64,000 nucleotides of DNA from Nitrosospira multiformis (GTDB taxonomy: Bacteria > Pseudomonadota > Gammaproteobacteria > Burkholderiales > Nitrosomonadaceae), in the NCBI RefSeq assembly GCF_900103165.1, contig NZ_FNKY01000001.1, forward strand, positions 496,001 through 560,000, written 5' to 3'. Both the position numbers and the translations under genes were made by a program. Below are positions 1 through 8,818 of the stretch, one piece after another. Positions within the stretch are counted from its first letter, which is position 1. Each line of letters begins with the position of its first letter. The notes below the pieces were generated by a model. The model was not told the DNA's origin. It ran no database searches and worked only from the letters and a program-made list of their open reading frames with translations.

Positions 1-478
1 CTGCCAGCGCGCCGATTATTCGCAATAAACGGGGCACATCTTCCAGTCTGGTGGCTTCCGTGGCAAAAACAGTCAGCCCCAGTTTCTCAAGTTTCTCAAT
101 ATCGGAAATGGAGTTGCCGCTACGCCATGCAACCACCAGATCAGGCTTGAGTGCAATAATTCTTTCCAGATCAAGACTGGATGAATCCCCAACGTCTGAA
201 ATGGATTTAGCCGCCTCCGGATAATCGCTGTAACGGCTGACGCCCACAAGCTTGCCGCCAGCACCTGCTGCGAATACCAGTTCGGTGATATGGGGAGAGA
301 GCGAGATAATACGTGTAGCAAAATGATTCAGGCGGATATCGCGTCCACGATCGTCGGTCAGCTTAATCGGCAAAATAAGCGGCCCATTTACCGGCGAAGT
401 CTTGCGCGTCACATCCACAGCAGCACTGATGGAAATCCACGGCAATATAAGCAGCAGCGCTAAAACACCATATCTCAT
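1..478 (-). CDS. btuF: BtuF-like periplasmic cobalamin/iron-siderophore binding protein (3' end outside window)
   Basis: Only the first 159 codons are visible; the gene runs off the left edge. The start is the ATG at 478, followed by a hydrophobic signal peptide (LALLLILPWISISAA). The mature part has the class III binding-protein pattern: ISLSPHITELVFAAGAG, then GVSRYSDYP, then LERIIALKPDLVVAWRSG. In this family (Peribp_2 fold) the protein captures corrinoids or siderophores in the periplasm and hands them to an ABC permease. The SRYSDYPEAA and DLVVAWRSGN motifs fit the BtuF branch best, but the ligand is inferred. No permease is visible and no cobalamin riboswitch is recognisable upstream. 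Confidence 0.75.
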   Translation of the reverse strand, partial: MRYGVLALLLILPWISISAAVDVTRKTSPVNGPLILPIKLTDDRGRDIRLNHFATRIISLSPHITELVFAAGAGGKLVGVSRYSDYPEAAKSISDVGDSSSLDLERIIALKPDLVVAWRSGNSISDIEKLEKLGLTVFATEATRLEDVPRLLRIIGALA

Positions 479-662
479 ATTGTTGAGGGTATATTTAACG
501 CGGATATCCAGCAATATTCACGGGGAATTTAGAAATGGCGCCTCGCATGTAGCATGTAGCGAACCCGGAAATTCGAAATTCCATGCGGGGCGAGCGTGCA
601 ACCGGCGAACCCGTTGCGATAAAGTGGATTGCGGAGATGTCTTACGGGCGCGACGATACTGA
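479..662. other. Intergenic gap between btuF-like gene and DAHP synthase gene
   Basis: This 184-bp stretch separates two leftward genes. It holds a short palindromic AATTCGAAATT-like sequence near 570 and a repeated GTAGC-ATGTAGC stretch near 545-560. I see no cobalamin riboswitch core, no tRNA and no convincing terminator. Confidence 0.5.
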
Positions 663-1787
663 TTACGATTCCGCTTCCTGATAACGTCTGGCCAGGGCCA
701 CGCGTTGTTCGTAAGCGGCGCGTGCGATGCGGACATCCTCCAGAAAAAGCGGCAACTCTTTGATCAGTAGCGCCTGCGGCCCATCCACGAGCGCCTTATT
801 CGGTACCGGGTGAAAATCCACCAGTACCATGTTGGCACCCGCTATCACACCTTGGGCGGTAACATGCATGATATCCAGGATGCCTTCTGGCGAAGGCGCG
901 CGCAGGCCAACCGAATGCGAAGGATCAATGCAAACGGGCATGCGCGTCAGGCGTTTGACCACCGGCACATGAGCGAAATCCACAAAATTGCGGTGGGGAT
1001 CCGCCATGTTGGTTTTCATGCCGCGCAATCCAAACACGACTTTACGATTACCCTCGGAAGCCAGATATTCCGCGGCATTGAGCGATTCATCCAGGGTAAT
1101 GCCGAAGCCACGCTTGATCAATACAGGAAAGTCCTGCTGACGTCCGACAATCTTCAGCAGTTCAAAATTTTGTGTATTGCGTGTACCGATCTGGAGCATG
1201 ACGCCGGTCGCATTGCCGGTCCGGAAGAGCGCGTCACGAATTTCTTCCACATGGGACTCATGGGTGATTTCCATGGCGATCACCTTGATGCCATATTTCC
1301 CGGCGAGCTCGAATACGTAAGGGAGACATGCCTTGCCGTGCCCCTGAAACGAATACGGGCTGGTGCGCGGCTTATAGGCGCCCATACGAGTGCACACCTG
1401 CCCATTGTCGCGTAGCGCCAACATCATTAATTCGACATGCTCCAGGGTATCCACCGCACACAACCCGGCGAATACATTCAGCGTATCCTGGCCAAAGCGC
1501 ACGCCGTTATAGTCGAAGTAGGTAGGTCTGTGATCGTCCTTGTGCCGGCCGAGAACACGATACTCCTCCGAAATCCGGACAACCTGCTCGACACATGGCA
1601 GGCTTCGCATATCCTCAACAGGCAACGCCTTGGTATTGCCAATCAAATATACTTCGGTCAGCGTCTGCTCGACGCCAACTTCGCTATGCACGCGCGTGGA
1701 GATACCCGGCAAATTAGCCAGGTGCACCATTAACTGCCTGTACTCGGAACTGTCAGCCCGGGTATCCGGGCTCAGGACAAGAATCAT
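663..1787 (-). CDS. aroF: Divergent type I DAHP synthase (AroF/Thermotoga-type, with N-terminal ferredoxin-like domain)
   Basis: 374 codons from the ATG at 1787; a TTG 48 bases further upstream is also in frame, but the MILVLSPD start matches how this family begins. DAHP synthase condenses phosphoenolpyruvate and erythrose 4-phosphate at the head of the shikimate pathway. The N-terminal ~75 residues look like the ferredoxin-like regulatory domain; the barrel contains YKPRTSPYSFQG, KRGFG and DPSHSVG. It is atypical. The usual GPCSVE around the metal-binding Cys reads GLCAVD, and the usual VEVHP Glu is Asp (VDFHP), while the distal Asp (LVDG) is kept. It may be a housekeeping enzyme with altered metal ligands or a paralogue for another product. 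Confidence 0.8.
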   Translation of the reverse strand: MILVLSPDTRADSSEYRQLMVHLANLPGISTRVHSEVGVEQTLTEVYLIGNTKALPVEDMRSLPCVEQVVRISEEYRVLGRHKDDHRPTYFDYNGVRFGQDTLNVFAGLCAVDTLEHVELMMLALRDNGQVCTRMGAYKPRTSPYSFQGHGKACLPYVFELAGKYGIKVIAMEITHESHVEEIRDALFRTGNATGVMLQIGTRNTQNFELLKIVGRQQDFPVLIKRGFGITLDESLNAAEYLASEGNRKVVFGLRGMKTNMADPHRNFVDFAHVPVVKRLTRMPVCIDPSHSVGLRAPSPEGILDIMHVTAQGVIAGANMVLVDFHPVPNKALVDGPQALLIKELPLFLEDVRIARAAYEQRVALARRYQEAES

Positions 1788-1891
1788 GAGATAGTATCGG
1801 GAGTTGACAAGCCAGCGCGGGAAGCGCAGTGGCAAAAATGGAATTCTAACCGAAAAAACCGGCGCTTGCCATGCAATCGAATATGGCGTTT

Positions 1892-1950
1892 AATCCCAGA
1901 TGTGTCAGTTGAACGGGGTGGAGTGTGCGGTCAACTACCGGATTCTGGTT
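1892..1950. repeat. Dispersed palindromic repeat, family A, copy 1
   Basis: The right end, read on the minus strand, is CCAGAATCCGGTAGTTGACC, nearly the same as the ends at 11,407, 35,919 and 38,194. The left end (ATCCCAGAT...CAGTTGA) is a degenerate inverted copy. It is the shortest of the four family A copies and lies between the DAHP synthase gene and the HNH gene. Confidence 0.7.
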
Positions 1951-2012
1951 AGTGCTTTCCCATGCGGTATTTGTATGGATTTTGAAGTTTGTTCCGGCTT
2001 CCCTGCGAACCC

Positions 2013-2393
2013 ATGACATCTAAATCAACCCCACCGGACAACGCCAGGCTGGATCGTGTTGTCGCCGAAGCCCGGCACAACCGGGAACAACGCAACACAA
2101 CCTATCGCGAACAGGCACTCAGGATTTATCCCTGGATCTGCGGGCGATGTGCACGTGAGTTTACTCACGTGAACCTCCAGTTGTTGACGGTACATCACCG
2201 GGATCACAATCACGACAACAATCCGGCTGATGGCAGCAATTGGGAATTACTGTGCGTGTACTGTCATGAAAACGAGCATTCCCGATACCTGGATAGCACC
2301 GGCGGTGGTGGTTTACCGGGTAGTAAAGAGGAAACCCACGCCACGCATAATCCCTTTGCAAATCTCAAAACCTTGCTCAAAAATAAAGAGTAA
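2013..2393 (+). CDS. yajD: YajD-family HNH nuclease-like protein
   Basis: 126 codons from the ATG at 2013; an in-frame TTG at 1989 is less likely. The sequence closely follows E. coli YajD: YREQALRIYPWICGRCAREF, then LTVHHRDHNHDNNPADGSNW, then ELLCVYCHENEH and a C-terminal NPFANLK. The HH...N...H and paired CxxC motifs define an HNH fold with a structural zinc site. HNH proteins cut DNA or RNA, but the physiological role of YajD is not established. It lies 48 bp upstream of miaA on the same strand. Confidence 0.88.
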   Translation: MTSKSTPPDNARLDRVVAEARHNREQRNTTYREQALRIYPWICGRCAREFTHVNLQLLTVHHRDHNHDNNPADGSNWELLCVYCHENEHSRYLDSTGGGGLPGSKEETHATHNPFANLKTLLKNKE

Positions 2394-2441
2394 GCAAGCG
2401 ATCAAAATAAATCCCGGTCAAATCTGGCGCTTCATCGATCC

Positions 2442-3431
2442 ATGACAGAGCAAAGTTCAGAATTTCAAAACCAGGATTTCGCATCCTTTCCGCCTGCCAT
2501 TGTTCTAATGGGGCCCACCGCAAGCGGCAAAAGTGGCATCGCGCTGGAAATCGCCAGAAATCTGCCGGTGGAAATCGTTAGCGTGGATTCGGCCCAAGTC
2601 TATCGTCATATGGATATTGGTACCGCCAAACCCGATACACAATCCATGGCGGCGGTGCCACACCATCTCATCAATCTGATCGAACCGCACGAGCGATATT
2701 CCGCCGCGCAATTTGTGAGTGATGCGCTTGTCGCAATGCGCGAGATCACGGAGCGAGGGAATATTCCGCTGTTGGCGGGCGGTACGATGCTTTATTTCCG
2801 AGCACTGCTGGAGGGACTTTCCGAACTTCCTTCCGCGGACGCCAGCCTACGCATGCTGATTGAAACCAGGGCTCAAGAGTCTGGCTGGCCGGCGCTGCAT
2901 AATGAACTACTGCAGCTTGACCCGGTCAGCGCGGCACGCATTCAACCCACCGACAGCCAGCGCATCCAGCGCGCCCTGGAGGTGTGTTATCTCGCCGGCA
3001 AACCCATGTCGGAAATTCTGAAAAAACCCAGACATTCTAATCTTCCTTACCATGTGATTCGCGTCACCCTGGCTCCCGGTGATCGTGAGGTATTGCATCA
3101 GCGCATCGCGCAGCGCTTCGAAAAAATGCTTGAACTGGGATTGATCGATGAGGTTCGTGCAATCCGTGATAAATTCTGTCTGAACGACAAAAGCCCTTCG
3201 ATGCGCTGCGTCGGCTACCGGCAGGTGTGGATGTATCTGGACAATGAAATCAGCCTGGGCAAAATGCGTGATATGGCGCTTGCCGCCACGCGCCAGCTCG
3301 CAAAACGGCAACTCACCTGGCTGCGCCCCATGGAAGGTGTAAAGAAATTCGATTGCCTGATGGAAAATTTGCCGGAGCATGTATGGAAATATCTGCGTAG
3401 CACTGGTTTGAAAGCGGCGTTGGTTTCATAA
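2442..3431 (+). CDS. miaA: tRNA dimethylallyltransferase
   Basis: 329 codons, the usual MiaA length. It transfers a dimethylallyl group to N6 of A37 in tRNAs that read codons starting with U, the first step to ms2i6A, in the cytoplasm. The P-loop GPTASGKS is at residues 24-31, followed by DSAQVYRHMDIGTAKP, with GGTMLYFRAL and RQLAKRQLTWLR further on, all standard for the family. It follows the HNH gene closely and may be cotranscribed with it. Confidence 0.97.
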   Translation: MTEQSSEFQNQDFASFPPAIVLMGPTASGKSGIALEIARNLPVEIVSVDSAQVYRHMDIGTAKPDTQSMAAVPHHLINLIEPHERYSAAQFVSDALVAMREITERGNIPLLAGGTMLYFRALLEGLSELPSADASLRMLIETRAQESGWPALHNELLQLDPVSAARIQPTDSQRIQRALEVCYLAGKPMSEILKKPRHSNLPYHVIRVTLAPGDREVLHQRIAQRFEKMLELGLIDEVRAIRDKFCLNDKSPSMRCVGYRQVWMYLDNEISLGKMRDMALAATRQLAKRQLTWLRPMEGVKKFDCLMENLPEHVWKYLRSTGLKAALVS

Positions 3432-3501
3432 TCGTGGCTTATCAGTAAAGGGTCGATTTGATCGTCGATTTTTTGATCAACTCCAGTTGGGAGAAAAAAA
3501 T

Positions 3502-3864
3502 ATGAATGATAAATTTAAATGGATGGTTTTTACCGGAACGCTTATCGGTGCCCTCTTCATCACCGGCTGCACGAAGCATGAAGACAAGGTGCACGACTCC
3601 TGGGTAACCCCCCCGGCGGGGCCGGTCATCGACGATACCGCCCTTACCGCCAACATACGATCAGCATTGCGCGCCGATCCGAATGTCAAAAATCTGGATG
3701 TAAAAATCGAGGCGCGCAACGGCGAGGTCATGCTGGGTGGTTTGGTGGATAATCAAACCCAGATGGATCGCGTTATCATGCTCGCATGGATGGCGGAGGG
3801 CATTAAAAAAGTGGACAATAAAATGAGCTTAAAGAGTGCCGGCGCGGCTGCAAAAGATGGATAG
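3502..3864 (+). CDS. BON-domain lipoprotein
   Basis: 120 codons from the ATG at 3502, chosen because GGGAGAAAAAAAT just upstream is a good ribosome binding site. A short signal peptide ends in a lipobox (ALFITGC), so the product is probably a lipid-anchored envelope protein. The C-terminal ~70 residues form one BON domain: LTANIRSALRADPNVKNLDV, then the NGEVMLGGLVDN turn and a final KKVDNKM strand. BON domains are thought to bind phospholipid membranes (compare OsmY and DolP). The exact role here is unknown. Confidence 0.85.
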   Translation: MNDKFKWMVFTGTLIGALFITGCTKHEDKVHDSWVTPPAGPVIDDTALTANIRSALRADPNVKNLDVKIEARNGEVMLGGLVDNQTQMDRVIMLAWMAEGIKKVDNKMSLKSAGAAAKDG

Positions 3865-3891
3865 TGTCCGGATTTCCCACAATAATATGAT

Positions 3892-6321
3892 GTGGCTGTC
3901 TCAAATCCAAGCGGAAAAATTACCTTGATCTCCTCTGTGCTGCTGGCGCTGCTTGTCGTTCTCGGCGTTATTCTATTTGTCCCGCCGCTGAGGCGTGCGC
4001 TCATTTCGAATCGAATGCTGAAATTTTTCCGCAGAATCCTGCCGCAGATTTCGCAGACAGAACAGGAGGCACTGGATGCGGGAACCGTATGGTGGGACGG
4101 GGATCTGTTCAGCGGCAAGCCGGACTGGAACAAGCTGCTGGCCTACCCCAAGCCGAAACTGAGCGCGGAAGAAAAGAGCTTTCTCGCCGGCCCAGTTGAA
4201 CAATTGTGCGCGATGCTGGATGAATGGCACATTACGCGCGAGCTGCACGATCTGCCTCCCCATGTTTGGCAATTCATCAAGGACAATGGTTTTTTCGGCA
4301 TGATTATCCCCAGGCAATATGGGGGCCATGGCTTTTCTGCGCTGGCACATTCCGAAGTGGTGATGAAGATCAGCTCGCGCAGCGGCACCGCGGCGGTATC
4401 GGTAATGGTGCCAAATTCGCTGGGGCCGGCGGAACTGCTGTTGCACTACGGCACGGAGGAACAAAAAGATTACTATCTCCCGCGTCTGGCGAAAGGGAAG
4501 GAAGTCCCCTGTTTCGCTCTGACCGGACCGGATGCGGGGTCGGATGCGGGTTCTATTCCTGATTTTGGCATCGTCTGCCATGGCGAATTCAACGGCGATG
4601 AGAATGTGCTGGGCATGCGGGTCACCTGGGAAAAACGCTACATTACCCTGGGCCCGGTGGCGACTCTCCTCGGACTTGCATTCAAGCTGCATGACCCGGA
4701 TGGGCTACTTGGTGATGAAAAAGATCTTGGTATCACGCTCGCGCTGATCCCCACCCATACACCGGGTGTCAATATCGGACGCCGCCACTTCCCGCTCGAT
4801 GCCGCTTTTCAAAATGGCCCCAATTCCGGCAAGGATGTGTTCATCCCGATGGATTGGGTAATTGGCGGGCGCGACGGAATAGGGTGCGGCTGGCGCATGC
4901 TGATGAACTGCCTTGCGGCCGGACGATCGATTTCCCTGCCGGCCACCAGCACCGGCGCAGCCAAACTGGCGGCGCGCACCAGCGGCGCGTATAGCAGAGT
5001 GCGCGTGCAATTCAAAATGCCCATCGGGCGCTTTGAAGGCGTGGAGGAGGCGCTGGCGCGTATCGGCGGCAATACTTACATGATGGACGCGGCGCGTGTG
5101 ATGACGGTGGGCGCGGTGGATCTTGGCGAGAAACCCTCGGTCATCTCGGCCATTGTCAAATATCATCTCACCGAACGCGGACGCCAGGTCATCAACGATG
5201 CGATGGATATTCATGGTGGCAAGGGTATCTGCATGGGGCCCAGCAACTACCTGGGACGCAATTATCAGCATATTCCCGTCAGCATCACGGTAGAAGGCGC
5301 CAACATCCTGACTCGCAGCATGATTATCTTCGGTCAGGGTGCGATACGCTGCCACCCTTATGTGTTAAGGGAAATTCGCGCGGCGAACGACAGCAATGCG
5401 GCGCGCGCCTCGGTGGAATTCGATCGCGCATTGATGGGGCACATTGTTTTCAGTATCGGCAATGGTATGCGTTCCCTGCTGCATGGACTCACCGGCGGCT
5501 ATCTTGCGAGCGCTCCCGGCAGCGTGGGTCCCGAGGTACAAGGTTACTATAGCCAACTAACACGTTTCTCTGCTGCTTTCGCGCTGCTCGCCGACATATC
5601 CCTGCTTGTTTTGGGAGGATCACTGAAACGCAGGGAAAGATTGTCCGCTCGCCTGGGCGATATTCTCAGCATGCTTTATTTATGCTCGGCGACGCTCAAG
5701 CGCTTTAAGGACGATGATCGCCCCGCGGCTGATTTACCATTGCTGCATTGGTCGATGCGGGATGCACTTTATCGCATGCAGGAAGCTTTCGATGGCTTGA
5801 TGGGAAATTTTCCTGGGGGCGCTGTAGGAATGCGGCTGCTTCGGTTTCTTGTATTTCCTTTGGGCAAATCATTCTCGCCGCCATCCGATGAATTGAGTCA
5901 TAAGGTAGCCAAACTGATGCTCACGCCGGGGGAAGCGCGTGACCGTCTGACCACGGGCATTTACGTGCCGGAATCCGCTGAGGAGCCGCTGGGCATTCTG
6001 GAACAGGCACTGCGATGCGCAGTCGTAAGCGAGGCAGTGGAATCCAAGTTGCGCGCAGCCGTCAAAGCGGGCCGGATCCCCGCACAGCGGGAGGAAAAAA
6101 TCACCGCTGCCCTTAAGCAAAGGGTTATCACCACCAACGAGTTGGAACTGATGGGAAAAATGGAGACCCTGCGCCGGCGTGTCATCATGGTGGACGATTT
6201 TCCCGCGGATTTTGGCAGCGAACCGCATGCTGGCCCTGAACCGGCGGAAACGATCCCGGAAATGGCCGCGGAAGTGACCCATGACACGGCAAGCCAGCAG
6301 CCTGCCAGGACCCTCGATTAG
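3892..6321 (+). CDS. fadE: FadE-type acyl-CoA dehydrogenase
   Basis: 809 codons from a GTG, against 814 in E. coli FadE. This flavoenzyme makes the first, alpha-beta double bond in beta-oxidation of fatty acyl-CoA. A membrane helix (about residues 11-32, LISSVLLALLVVLGVILFV) precedes the dehydrogenase core. FALTGPDAGSDAGS near residue 207 and DIHGGKGICMGP near residue 440 are flavin and substrate motifs, and the long C-terminal DUF1974-type extension typical of FadE is present. It is the first gene of a rightward cluster with every enzyme needed for fatty-acid breakdown. Confidence 0.93.
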   Translation: MAVSNPSGKITLISSVLLALLVVLGVILFVPPLRRALISNRMLKFFRRILPQISQTEQEALDAGTVWWDGDLFSGKPDWNKLLAYPKPKLSAEEKSFLAGPVEQLCAMLDEWHITRELHDLPPHVWQFIKDNGFFGMIIPRQYGGHGFSALAHSEVVMKISSRSGTAAVSVMVPNSLGPAELLLHYGTEEQKDYYLPRLAKGKEVPCFALTGPDAGSDAGSIPDFGIVCHGEFNGDENVLGMRVTWEKRYITLGPVATLLGLAFKLHDPDGLLGDEKDLGITLALIPTHTPGVNIGRRHFPLDAAFQNGPNSGKDVFIPMDWVIGGRDGIGCGWRMLMNCLAAGRSISLPATSTGAAKLAARTSGAYSRVRVQFKMPIGRFEGVEEALARIGGNTYMMDAARVMTVGAVDLGEKPSVISAIVKYHLTERGRQVINDAMDIHGGKGICMGPSNYLGRNYQHIPVSITVEGANILTRSMIIFGQGAIRCHPYVLREIRAANDSNAARASVEFDRALMGHIVFSIGNGMRSLLHGLTGGYLASAPGSVGPEVQGYYSQLTRFSAAFALLADISLLVLGGSLKRRERLSARLGDILSMLYLCSATLKRFKDDDRPAADLPLLHWSMRDALYRMQEAFDGLMGNFPGGAVGMRLLRFLVFPLGKSFSPPSDELSHKVAKLMLTPGEARDRLTTGIYVPESAEEPLGILEQALRCAVVSEAVESKLRAAVKAGRIPAQREEKITAALKQRVITTNELELMGKMETLRRRVIMVDDFPADFGSEPHAGPEPAETIPEMAAEVTHDTASQQPARTLD

Positions 6322-6356
6322 TTAACAATAAAATACGTGGCGGGGGGAAACGTCTC

Positions 6357-8171
6357 ATGCAAAACAGTCAGCACGACCTGAACATTATTCCGGTGGAAGT
6401 AGCCGGGACACTGAACGGTCTGTTCAGTGAGCGAGTCCGCCGATCACCCGAAGGGGTGGCTTACCGGGATTACGACCGGTCAAGCGGCAAATGGCGCGAT
6501 CTTACCTGGGAACAGATGGATCAGGGTATCCTGCGCTGGCAGGCCGCACTCTCTCAGGAAAATCTTGTGGCCGGCGACCGGGTGGCGGTGATGTTACGAA
6601 ACTGCCCGGAATGGGTGATGTTCGAACATGCCGCGCTGAGAATGGGGTTGGTGGTCGTGCCTCTTTACACGGCTGATCGCGTGGAAAATGCCGCCTATAT
6701 TCTGTCCGACGCTGGCGTCAAAGTGTTATTGCTGGAGGAGCTTGCGCAGTGGCGGGCATTTTCCGGCTTGGTCCATCAGGTCGGCGATCTGACGCGCGTC
6801 GTGACAATTCAGAGCAGTCCCGAAAAAGTTGACGATCATCGCGTGCTTGCGCTGCATGACTGGCTGCCGGAGCAAGCCGGAGAGATACAGTCCATCAAAG
6901 CCGATCCGCATCAACTGGCCACTATCATATACACCTCCGGCACTTCAGGGCGCCCCAAGGGGGTGATGCTGAGCCATCACAATATACTCACGAATGCGTA
7001 CGGCTGCTCGCAGATTGTGCCGCTATCACGGGGTGATCTGTTGCTCTCATTTCTTCCCCTGTCGCATGCCTATGAACGCACGGGCGGTTATTACGTCCCC
7101 ATGATGTGTGGGGCCACGGTGGCTTATGCCCGCTCGATTCAGCAGTTGCCGGAGGATCTGCTGATCATTCGTCCCACTATCCTGGTTTCGGTACCCCGAA
7201 TCTATGAGCGGGTGTACGGCGGAATTCGCGCCAAACTCGCGGAAGGGTCCGCCGTCAGCCGTAAACTGTTTAACTTGACGGTTGACATCGGTTTCAGCCG
7301 CTTTGAATATCAGCAGCGGCGGGATTCCTGGCATCTTTCTCACCTGTTATGGCCGTTGCTGGACAGCCTGGTGGCAAAGAAGGTGATGGCCAAACTAGGC
7401 GGGCGGCTTCGCGGGGCAATGACTGGCGGGGCGGCGTTATCGACTGACGTTTCGCGGATATTTATCGGTTTGGGACTGCCGCTGCTGCAAGGCTACGGCA
7501 TGACCGAAAGCAGCCCCGTGGTATGCAGCAACACCTTTGACAACAACGTCCCGGGAACCGTGGGGCGGCCCATTCCGGGTGTGGAAGTGAAGCTTGGCGA
7601 GAATAATGCGCTGCTGATTCACGGACCCAATGTAATGCTCGGTTACTGGAATGATCCGGAAGCCACCAAGGCGGTGCTGACACCTGATGGCTGGCTGAAC
7701 TCCGGTGACATCGCACGCATTGATGAAAACGGCGGGATAACGATCACCGGACGCCTGAAGGAAATCATCGTCATGTCCACCGGTGAGAAAGTCCCGCCAG
7801 CGGATATGGAAGCCGCGATTCTGCGCGATCCATTATTCGAGCAGGTGATGCTGATCGGTGAAGGACGCTCATACTTAAGCGCACTAGTGGTTCTGAATTC
7901 CGGCCACTGGGAAGGCCTGTCAGGACAATATCACCTTGATCGTGACTGGCGTAACCTGGCGCAAGACCAGAAACTTGAGGAAATCCTGCTGGAAAAAATC
8001 ACCCGTCAGATAAGCGAGTTTCCAGGCTATGCCAAGGTATACCGCGTGGCGCTGGCGCAAGAGCCATGGACCATCGAGAACGGCATGCTCACGCCAACCT
8101 TGAAACTGCGGCGGGGACGGGTCCTTGATCGCTATAAGGCCGAAGTGGGCAGACTTTATGAAGGGCATTAA
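6357..8171 (+). CDS. Long-chain fatty acid-CoA ligase (AMP-forming)
   Basis: 604 codons, starting 35 bp after fadE. Acyl-CoA synthetases activate free fatty acids through an acyl-adenylate. The ANL-superfamily motifs are in order: IIYTSGTSGRPKGVMLSHHN near residue 190, GYGMTESSPV near 379, then GWLNSGDIARID and GRLKEIIVMSTGEKVPP toward the C-terminus. The sequence is closer to the long FAA1-type ligases than to E. coli FadD. Its position between fadE and a thioesterase gene supports a role in fatty-acid activation. Confidence 0.92.
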   Translation: MQNSQHDLNIIPVEVAGTLNGLFSERVRRSPEGVAYRDYDRSSGKWRDLTWEQMDQGILRWQAALSQENLVAGDRVAVMLRNCPEWVMFEHAALRMGLVVVPLYTADRVENAAYILSDAGVKVLLLEELAQWRAFSGLVHQVGDLTRVVTIQSSPEKVDDHRVLALHDWLPEQAGEIQSIKADPHQLATIIYTSGTSGRPKGVMLSHHNILTNAYGCSQIVPLSRGDLLLSFLPLSHAYERTGGYYVPMMCGATVAYARSIQQLPEDLLIIRPTILVSVPRIYERVYGGIRAKLAEGSAVSRKLFNLTVDIGFSRFEYQQRRDSWHLSHLLWPLLDSLVAKKVMAKLGGRLRGAMTGGAALSTDVSRIFIGLGLPLLQGYGMTESSPVVCSNTFDNNVPGTVGRPIPGVEVKLGENNALLIHGPNVMLGYWNDPEATKAVLTPDGWLNSGDIARIDENGGITITGRLKEIIVMSTGEKVPPADMEAAILRDPLFEQVMLIGEGRSYLSALVVLNSGHWEGLSGQYHLDRDWRNLAQDQKLEEILLEKITRQISEFPGYAKVYRVALAQEPWTIENGMLTPTLKLRRGRVLDRYKAEVGRLYEGH

Positions 8172-8200
8172 GTCCACTAAGGAACGGTGACAGGACAAAG

Positions 8201-8617
8201 ATGAGTCATAGCCCGGAAATCCACACCCCGCTGCCGGAAGGCCGCGACCCTATTCTGCGTCTGGTGCCAATGCCCACCGACACCAACTATGCGGGCGACG
8301 TATTCGGCGGCTGGATCATGGCACAGGTGGACATTGCGGGCAGTCTACCGGCAATCCGTCGCGCCCGCGGACGCGTAGCCACGGTGGCGGTAAATTCATT
8401 TGTTTTCAAGCAGCCGGTATTCGTCGGCGATGTGGTGAGCTTTTATGCCAGCATCGTCAAGATCGGGCGCACTTCCATCACGGTGGATGTTGCAGTCTAT
8501 GCCCAGCGCGGGCTGCGTCAAGGTAGCGACGAAATATGCATCAAGGTCACGGAGGCGGTTTTGACTTATGTAGCAGTGGATGAGAATCGAAGACCACGAG
8601 TTGTTCCACAGGAATGA
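8201..8617 (+). CDS. YciA-like acyl-CoA thioesterase
   Basis: 138 codons. This is a single hotdog domain: PMPTDTNYAGDVFGGWIMAQ near residues 23-43 is the signature of the YciA/BACH acyl-CoA hydrolases, and VNSFVFKQPVFVGDVVSFYA follows. Such enzymes release free CoA and fatty acid from acyl-CoA. The gene follows the ligase by 29 bp and is probably cotranscribed with it. It may balance the acyl-CoA pool of the pathway. Confidence 0.9.
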   Translation: MSHSPEIHTPLPEGRDPILRLVPMPTDTNYAGDVFGGWIMAQVDIAGSLPAIRRARGRVATVAVNSFVFKQPVFVGDVVSFYASIVKIGRTSITVDVAVYAQRGLRQGSDEICIKVTEAVLTYVAVDENRRPRVVPQE

Positions 8618-8818
8618 CAGGTCCCTCAAAAAATTCAAAGTTATATACAAGCTCATTAACCAACTCATTAGCCAACTGGTAGCGCTTACAAAAAATATCT
8701 ACACAGCATATATCCTATGCAGGAAGCATTCGAGTTTGGCAATCGGGGAGCAACAAGGTATTGTGACGAAATCTGGATTTTTGCCTGATGTAAAAAATGA
8801 ATCAAACTGGAGGCGAAA

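Noticed and set aside
479-662. Cobalamin riboswitch searched for upstream of the BtuF-like gene
   Set aside because: No B12-box-like core sequence found.
810-1415. 201-codon open frame antisense to the DAHP synthase gene
   Set aside because: Shadow of a conserved gene; no motif, no ribosome binding site.
2152-2171. CACGTGAG/CTCACGTG inverted repeat considered as a third parS site
   Set aside because: Lacks the TTTCACGTGAAA core; the two halves are separated and lie in the yajD coding region.
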